Shown piece after piece: positions 57,604 through 64,000 of a stretch of 64,000 bases of DNA. The notes under the pieces are model-generated. The model saw nothing but the letters and a program-made list of their open reading frames with translations. It did no database searches and had not been told where the DNA came from. How positions within the stretch are numbered: position 1 is the first letter of the stretch; every line of letters begins with the position of its first letter. Source of the stretch: Allium sativum (lineage: Eukaryota; Streptophyta; Magnoliopsida; Asparagales; Amaryllidaceae). Position numbers and translations under genes: made by a program. Location of the stretch: assembly GCA_030737875.1 (NCBI GenBank), contig CM060910.1:617657303-617721302 (forward strand). Reading direction: 5' to 3'.

Positions 57604-60600
57604 TTTGATTTTTAAAACATAACTATAAGCTTATATCCTTATATAAACATATTTTTCAATCAAAACTCTTCCTTATCTCTTTTCCATTAAAGACCTTACT
57701 TTAATTACAATGTTTCATTCAATTCTTAAGTAATTGTTTTAGAACCACCACCACCTTGGTTTAAAATCCTTCCAAACTTTGTTTGGATTTCCTTTCAAAT
57801 CCCTTTTTGTCAATCCATTTCACTTTCATTAAGTTGAAAATCTCCTTTTGATTATATCACTTTCACTTAATTTAATTTTATTAAGTAAGTGCTTAACTTA
57901 ACATCGCCTCGACTTGGGATTTTCTTTTATAACTTGTTTGTCATATCTGGATTCATTATCCAATCCCTATATAAACTCTTTTCTAGGTTCAACCAAACTT
58001 TCTTACAACTCTATTACTTTATATTCAAAATCCATTTAAAAGGATAATTCCTTTTATTTATATTGATTTACTAATAGTTAACTTCAACATCAACTATAAT
58101 TAAGGTAGATAACTTCTTGATAAAAATGGACTAGTTGTTCTTTTACATAGTTATAAAAGTAATAATAAATGATTTAAACAATATTTCCAAAACCCAAATT
58201 CTCTTTATTAACTTACGAAGGTAGAATTATCCACAAAATTATTATTTTTTCCCCTCTTATCCACTCATAATCTTGTTTATAATTTCATTTAAAATTGCTA
58301 AGTTCAATTCCCATTTCAAGTATTTGTTTAAAAAACGATTTCCACTTTTTATATAAATTCAAATTTGAATTTATCTTTCAACTTATCCACTGATAAATAA
58401 TTCACTTAAGTTACAAACTCATTTATAAACTTCATGTTTTATTCATTTAAACAGATTTCTACTTTCAAATATATTTGAAACTATATTTCTATTTTTGAAA
58501 ACAAATTTTCTTTTTAAAACCCAACTCCTTTTCCCATATTCGCAAATACTTTATGGTATTTGAATACCAAATTCTAGGGCCAGGGATAACAAAATCAACT
58601 ATAGAATACATATCACATCATATAATGCAAATATATGGAAACAATAATATAAATGTTGAGGAACCCAGTTGGGCCCCTCCAACCTGTTTCCATGCATCCA
58701 CAGATGTTAATAACATCAATAATATTATTTCACATCAATATGAAATATCAAACTAATAACCGATCAATGATATAATCCTATCAACCAATTCAACCAATTT
58801 TATCAACCATGCAACCAAACAACCATCACACATTATAGAATTACTATAAATAATTTAAAACTCGATTATATAAAAATATAAAGGAGTCAGAGTGATTGAG
58901 TTTACTCACATTATTTCGCACTCGATGATTCTGCTTTTGGTTTCATCTAAAATCAAACAGCATTTGATTATTCTCTGAAACCCCAATAGATCGATTTTCA
59001 GCTATGTTAGTCCCAAAATGTTGATTTTGTCATTTAGATTCCAACATAATTGGTTCCGTCAGATTCTGTTAACATACGAACGAGTAATAGTCATTTTAAT
59101 TTTAACTTGTATATAATAAAATTAATTATTTCATTAAATACCTTTTTACCCTCCTTAATTATATTTGGTCGTTCTCTTCTCAGTAATACCCTCCTCCTTC
59201 CTGTATCCAAAAAAAACCGCGCCCTGTAAAAGAACAACCATGCCATGAACAACTCTTATCCCCCTCGTTATATGCATTTTGAAAACCACGGCTTCCCTTT
59301 GTCTTCTTCCCAAAATGAAACTGTACACCTCAACTTCTCCTTTTCCCCAATCAGAACATTTGAACTTGTTCCTTCTTTTAGCGCAACTACTCGTCCCTTG
59401 TATCCATTTCATATAGCTAACTTCGCATTCCATACTCTTCAACTAGAGACCATCATCCAACGTAATGCCATCTTCACGCCCACTACTTCTCACCATATTT
59501 TCACCATCTTCTAACCAAGTTCACACCCCAGGTTCCATCCCGACAAGTATCGAACAAAAATTCCTCAAAATTTACCAAAATCTGCATGTAACCATAAGCT
59601 TCCTCCTTCTGAGACCTCCATCGCCATCCCAGGGAAACGGATTCGCACTCCACCTCCCAACCGCGACTTCCAGTCCTCATACGCCTGACAGAACCAAACC
59701 CTAAATCACTGGACCCAAAATCATACGGCAGCGTTAAAAACTTCGAGGCCCAGCACTGTGCGCACCCACCATCGAACACGCCAATTTGAAGCCCCTTTGA
59801 TGCCGAACCCAATGATATTTATTTATGGATTTTATGATTCTTCGTTGATTTGATTTTGAGTCTTCTAAATGGGTTTGAAAACAACGGATCTTACTGAAGG
59901 GGAAAAGAGACTGTGTTTCGAGAATAAAAAGGATAGTCTTTATGAACTGGCACAAGAATTTGGGATCACATAGTATATAGATTTTTTTTTCCTTTTTTTT
60001 GTTTCTTATTACACTCCAAATTCATTTCTGAAACATTGAAGAAGAGATGTCTTTCGAAGTAGGAACGGAAAGAAGGATTTTGGGGCTTAGGGATTTCAGA
60101 GAGGGATCGGCTTGAATATATAAGAGGAAATATAATATTTTATATTATAACGAAACTTCGCGGTGAAGTATCAAGTAAAACTAACCACAGTCGACTTCTG
60201 TCTTGTGATAAAAATTCTAATCTTGGTGTAAAAAGGTATTCCGGACCTAATGGGACAAGTTTCGTCGAATTCCGACATCGTTTGAGAAAATTTCCTTTAT
60301 AAAACCAGAAATAAACACGCATTTAGTTTTTCCACGATCACTACACAAATCAAATCAACTTGAAACTTTGAAATCTTACAATAATTCTTCAATACAAACC
60401 CAACGGCACCAGTTTCATCGCATTCTGAGACAGTTTCCCCAGTAGGTTATTTTTACGTGCAGCGAAATGCCATTCAGAACACCAAATTTGCTGGTCTCTA
60501 AAAATAACAAACTATATACTTATCCTGACTCTAATCGACGATACGAACCCAACGAAATTGGTTTCGCGGCCTAATCCGATCGTCTGTTCAAGTTATACCC

Positions 60601-61151
60601 AAATAAACCTTTATTAAATTAATTACGCGTTATAGAAAATGAACAGACGTTTGTGGCTATCGTGGTCACATACGACATCGGTTTGCCATGCAATTCAACA
60701 CCATACAATAATTTAACGCTACGGTCCCAATGAAACTGATTTCGTTGAAATCTGTGTTTGTTTGCAAAACGGCTATTTTAAAGGCCTATATTTTAATAAC
60801 GATTTCCATAGCGATTATTTCAAATTTTGTACTGCCCATAACTTACTATTTATAATACGAAATCTGAATTTTTCTCTTTCATATGAAAATTATCGTCAAT
60901 ACAGTTCCAACGTTTCTTGTTTCACAGAAATCCGACTTATATCGGATCTTGTATACTCAGTTGAAGTTCAAATCGTAAATTACGAACTACCACGACTATT
61001 TTGAGCTCATTTTAAATTATATTATAACTGTACGTTTAAATATCATTTTGTTAAATAAATTCCTTATAAAGATCCTATATATAATTCAAATAAAATATTT
61101 AAAACAAATTTAAATATTCAAAATTCAACAGCTGAAATCCGGGTCGTTACA

Positions 61152-61164
61152 TTCTTTCCCCCTT
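61152..61164 (-). other. Polypurine tract of element Y
   Basis: AAGGGGGAAAGAA on the minus strand next to the 3' LTR. Confidence 0.85.
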
Positions 61165-62736
61165 AAAAATAATTTCGTCCTCGAAATTGCTAAGGTAGGA
61201 AAAGATGTTACATACCCTATTAACTAGGTCCAAAAATCCTTTTTGTTCACTTCTTAACTTCAGTTTAACTGGACCAATTTATTTCAATTAAAATATTAAT
61301 TTATTCTTACTAACGAAAATTTTCAAAAATTTTGAAAATTTTATAACACTTTAAATTCTGAAAAATTTCGGCAGCATCTCCACTGCACGGCTCAATCGGT
61401 ACAACCACAACTCGCCTTTCTAGGCTTTCTTCAATCCAAAAGAAAATCAAAAAGCCAAGTGGCTCGTCAATTAGGTCTCACAAATCATCAAATCCAAGTA
61501 ATATCATAAACACGTACCTTTTTTTTGAAGAGAAATTTTTTATTTCTCGCATTTGCTTCCATTCAATGCCGACTCAACATCTACTTCAATCGATTCCAAA
61601 TCAATTCAACTCTCAGTTTCCTGTTCACTAATCTATCTTCTGACTAGTTCACTTTCATTCTATAGCTCAAACTTGATTTCTATTTCAAAACCAATCTACT
61701 CATCCCACTTGGGTTCAAAATCATCACAACTCGATTCCAATATACCACCTCCAAATTATATATTCAACTTGTTGTGTACAAGATGAATTTACATTAATAA
61801 TTCAAATCTCAACATCTCGCTTTAGTTAATTTCATTCGAAATTATTCTTAATTCAATCCAATTTTATTTAACTTAAGTTAAATTTCAATTTATTTGATAC
61901 ATTTTACCATTTCAATCTATTCAACTTATACAAATTGAATTTGAATTTCATAATTCAAATTTCCGGGTTTTATTTCAAATTGGTTTAAAATCATATATAT
62001 TTATAATCAACTAACTTCAAAACATTTGAATTTCTAAATCATCATGTCCTTTTCAAACAAATTATTCATTCCCAAATTACTATGGTAGCAATCCATCACT
62101 CAGAAACTTGAAAATGAATACCGATAATGTCGCGACCCATTATCAGAATTATTTTCTCGCCACTGAAGTGATTTCAGTGCTTAATCAGTTTTAATGTCCA
62201 TTCAAAATCATCCTTACTCAAAAATTCCTTTAAAACAATGTTATATTCAGTTATAATATTTGAGAAAATATTTTCTAAACACCCGGAATTAAAATTCCAG
62301 TTCTGGTTTAAACTTAATCTTGGTTTATCTCATTTGTATACGTTATCCGTATACAAATTATATCACCATTTCAATATTTCATAATTCTATTTGATAATAA
62401 TAACCAACACAACCCTATATTATAATATTTCAAAAATTTATCCCTTTATACCAAAACAATCTTTAGGCAATTTTTTTAATTCACCCATTTTTAAAACAAT
62501 ATTATGTCGAATTGTTTTGTTCGAGGGTTTAGAAACACCTATCGATACAGTTGTACATCCTGTATCGATCAGAATTCAAAAATCAATCAACAAACCAGCC
62601 AACACAATAAAAAACAATTTTATATCAAATCTACAAATACGCGCTCATACAAATACACTCAAACTCAGTCTAGGGTGTTACTAACCCCATCTTTATTGAG
62701 TCACGCCACAGAGCCAAGGTTATCACTCAACCTTCA
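61165..62736 (-). other. Internal region of element Y, non-coding
   Basis: 1.6 kb of AT-rich sequence without gag, protease, RT or integrase motifs on either strand; the open frames on the plus strand are antisense to the element and unrecognised. Confidence 0.7.
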
Positions 62737-62748
62737 GCTCTGATACCA
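62737..62748 (-). other. Primer-binding site of element Y
   Basis: TGGTATCAGAGC on the minus strand, 2 bp from the 5' LTR; initiator tRNA-Met type. Confidence 0.9.
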
Positions 62749-62750
62749 AA

Positions 62751-64000
62751 TGAAACAACCGGAACTTCCGTACCCTTTGAGTCGACTAATCATACCACAC
62801 GTCTAACCCAAATTGCACAGAAATACGAATCATTTTTAGAAAGATGTTAGAGGATGAGAAATAGAAAGAAATATTAGAATAGAAGAAAACGAAGATACAA
62901 ACTCACAGCGGAACGAATAAAATATATTTAGATAACATAAACTTTGAAATAAAAATTAGTAACTTTATATACATACCATCATCAGAGCACAACAGCTATT
63001 TCTGGAACAGTTATAAACTCCTGTCACCGGATACAACATAGTACACAGCGGAAAATATAATAGTCTCTAGCTAACTGGTGAAACCTCCTGCTTCGAGCTT
63101 CCCCAAGTGAATCTGAAAAATCCCGGCTACTTGACTGTCCGTACAAATTTGGGCACCCAAGAGTTTAGGGAAAACAACAAAATAAACTCTGGGTCAGTCA
63201 TGGGACTAGTGTGAGTAAACTCCAACCATTGATTTAACTTTCAAAATCTTTTCGAAAGAAACGATAATCGTAAGACCGATCCACACATAAACACGGATGG
63301 TTTTTACCTTACGATAACCCAAAACATTTTGATATCAAAATCTGGTGATATTATAATAGTGTCTAAATCAAATAAATAGAATCTAGAGGAACGCTTGCAT
63401 CTCACGCTCCATATATAATATAAAATCTAAAACCGCAGGGCGCTTATTGGAGATTGGATTTCCAACATGACAAGGTATGGGACCACTTGCCGATAGTGCA
63501 TCTCTAGAGAGAATACACTGGGTTCAACAAGAACATCTTGCAACCCGGCCCACACATGACCAACCACTCATTTCGCTTGAGTGTATCGAATGTATATCAC
63601 CAACGGTTGGGATCAGCAACCGTTTCCTGAAAGGTACAACATCGATAGATTAAAGAACAAATAGAATTTCTCTAGATAGGTGATTATACATCCTAATGGG
63701 TGCGACCCACTTAGCCATGCTGCCTGCCCGATTTTTGTCAATTCCCGGTTGTGAGGCTTGAGGTCATGACGTATCTTTTAGAACACCTGACCACCATTCA
63801 CTTTGAAAGCCACATCGTCATACCCGCCAAATCACAAATTGATTTCCCCAAAAATACCACGGGTATAAAGCTAAGAGAAACGAATTCCTCTGCCACCAAA
63901 GGTAAGTACGTTTGAAGAGATCAACTTACGTGATCCGTTAGATATACTCTGTCAGTCATTCGTCCATTCATGTTGTCCTGCGACTGGACAAACCGAAGGC
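62751..64000 (-). repeat. 5' LTR of element Y (cut by window end)
   Basis: Starts TGAAACAACCGG on the plus strand and follows the 3' LTR (55423-56670) with few differences. Confidence 0.9.

Larger units (their letters stand above)
55808..58909 (-). other. Putative LTR leader intron (Y)
   Basis: Minus strand: donor AAT|GTGAGTAAAC at plus 58904-58909, acceptor GGGCAG|TCAAGT with AG at plus 55808-55809. The acceptor context equals that of the A/B LTR. The stem-loop CAGTC-CCAT-GACTGAC lies about 60 nt upstream of the acceptor. Confidence 0.4.
55423..61151 (-). repeat. 3' LTR of element Y (5729 bp)
   Basis: On the plus strand it starts TGAAACGACCCG and ends CCGGGTCGTTACA. The first 1.25 kb matches the start of the 5' LTR (62751-64000) almost exactly. 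It contains the stem-loop, a hairpin cluster (57393-57603), the CCAACCTG block at about 58680 and a GC-richer leader part (59150-59720). Open frames on both strands at 59155-59812 are short and unrecognised. Confidence 0.85.
55423..64000 (-). mobile_element. Element Y: LARD-like retrotransposon, minus orientation, continues past the window
   Basis: The 3' LTR is 55423-61151, the internal region 61152-62750 and the 5' LTR starts at 62751. The internal region is flanked by a purine tract and a primer-binding site in minus orientation but has no gag-pol. Long LTRs around a short non-coding core match the description of large retrotransposon derivatives (LARDs), which depend on proteins made elsewhere. 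Confidence 0.8.

Noticed and set aside
59155..59442. 95-codon minus-strand frame in LTR Y
   Set aside because: It is in the sense direction and in the leader part, but the X and Z counterparts lack it. It is too short and unrecognised to call a gene.

Overview
The window is nuclear DNA of a seed plant, probably an angiosperm with a large repeat-rich genome. I find no intact host gene. Nearly every base can be assigned to LTR retrotransposons of the Ty3/gypsy type. The evidence is TG...CA long terminal repeats (LTRs), TGGTATCAGAGC primer-binding sites, purine tracts, gag zinc knuckles, protease/RT/RNase H/integrase motifs, a C-terminal chromodomain, and 5-bp target duplications at the nested insertions. 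A plastid rpoA fragment inside one element also points to a plant. The species cannot be named from this sequence.

Layout. Positions 1-43727 hold a tandem array LTR1-internal A-LTR2-internal B-LTR3 of one chromovirus family (Tekay/Del-like) with unusually long LTRs of about 5.7 kb. LTR3 is 3.9 kb because of a deletion. Internal A has been opened by a minus-strand solo LTR (E, 8719-12094), a plastid rpoA fragment (12504-12852), and a 15.2 kb element of another family (C, 13315-28511). C in turn carries a solo LTR (D, 17887-22454). E, C and D have perfect 5-bp target duplications (GTATA, GGCAG, CTACG). Both gag-pol copies of the A/B family and that of C are pseudogenes. From 43826 to the end there are only minus-strand, essentially non-coding LTR-rich elements: X LTR (43826-49926), Z LTR plus internal part (49927-55422), and Y (55423 to beyond the end). 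Y has 5.7 kb LTRs around a 1.6 kb non-coding core, as in large retrotransposon derivatives (LARDs).

What stands out is inside the LTRs. Family after family shows the same plan: TATA box, short leader exon, consensus-like 5' splice site, a long repeat-filled segment, a small CAGTC-loop-GACTGAC stem-loop that contains a branch-point-like TGACTGAC, a pyrimidine tract with AG, a short LTR tail, then the primer-binding site. Among C, D and E the LTR length difference lies almost wholly between the proposed splice sites. The proposed intron contains tandem arrays whose units each carry an inverted repeat. In the A/B family the arms change together along the array (GTGT/ACAC, GCAT/ATGC, GCGT/ACGC, ACAT/ATGT, GTTC/GAAC) while arm length and loop length stay fixed. 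This covarying hairpin array in a probable LTR leader intron is the best candidate here for something undescribed.

A second unexpected feature is a 94-95 nt GT-AG intron within the RNase H coding region of both A and B. Its removal restores the reading frame exactly. Splicing, transcription and species assignments are inferences from sequence and were not tested.
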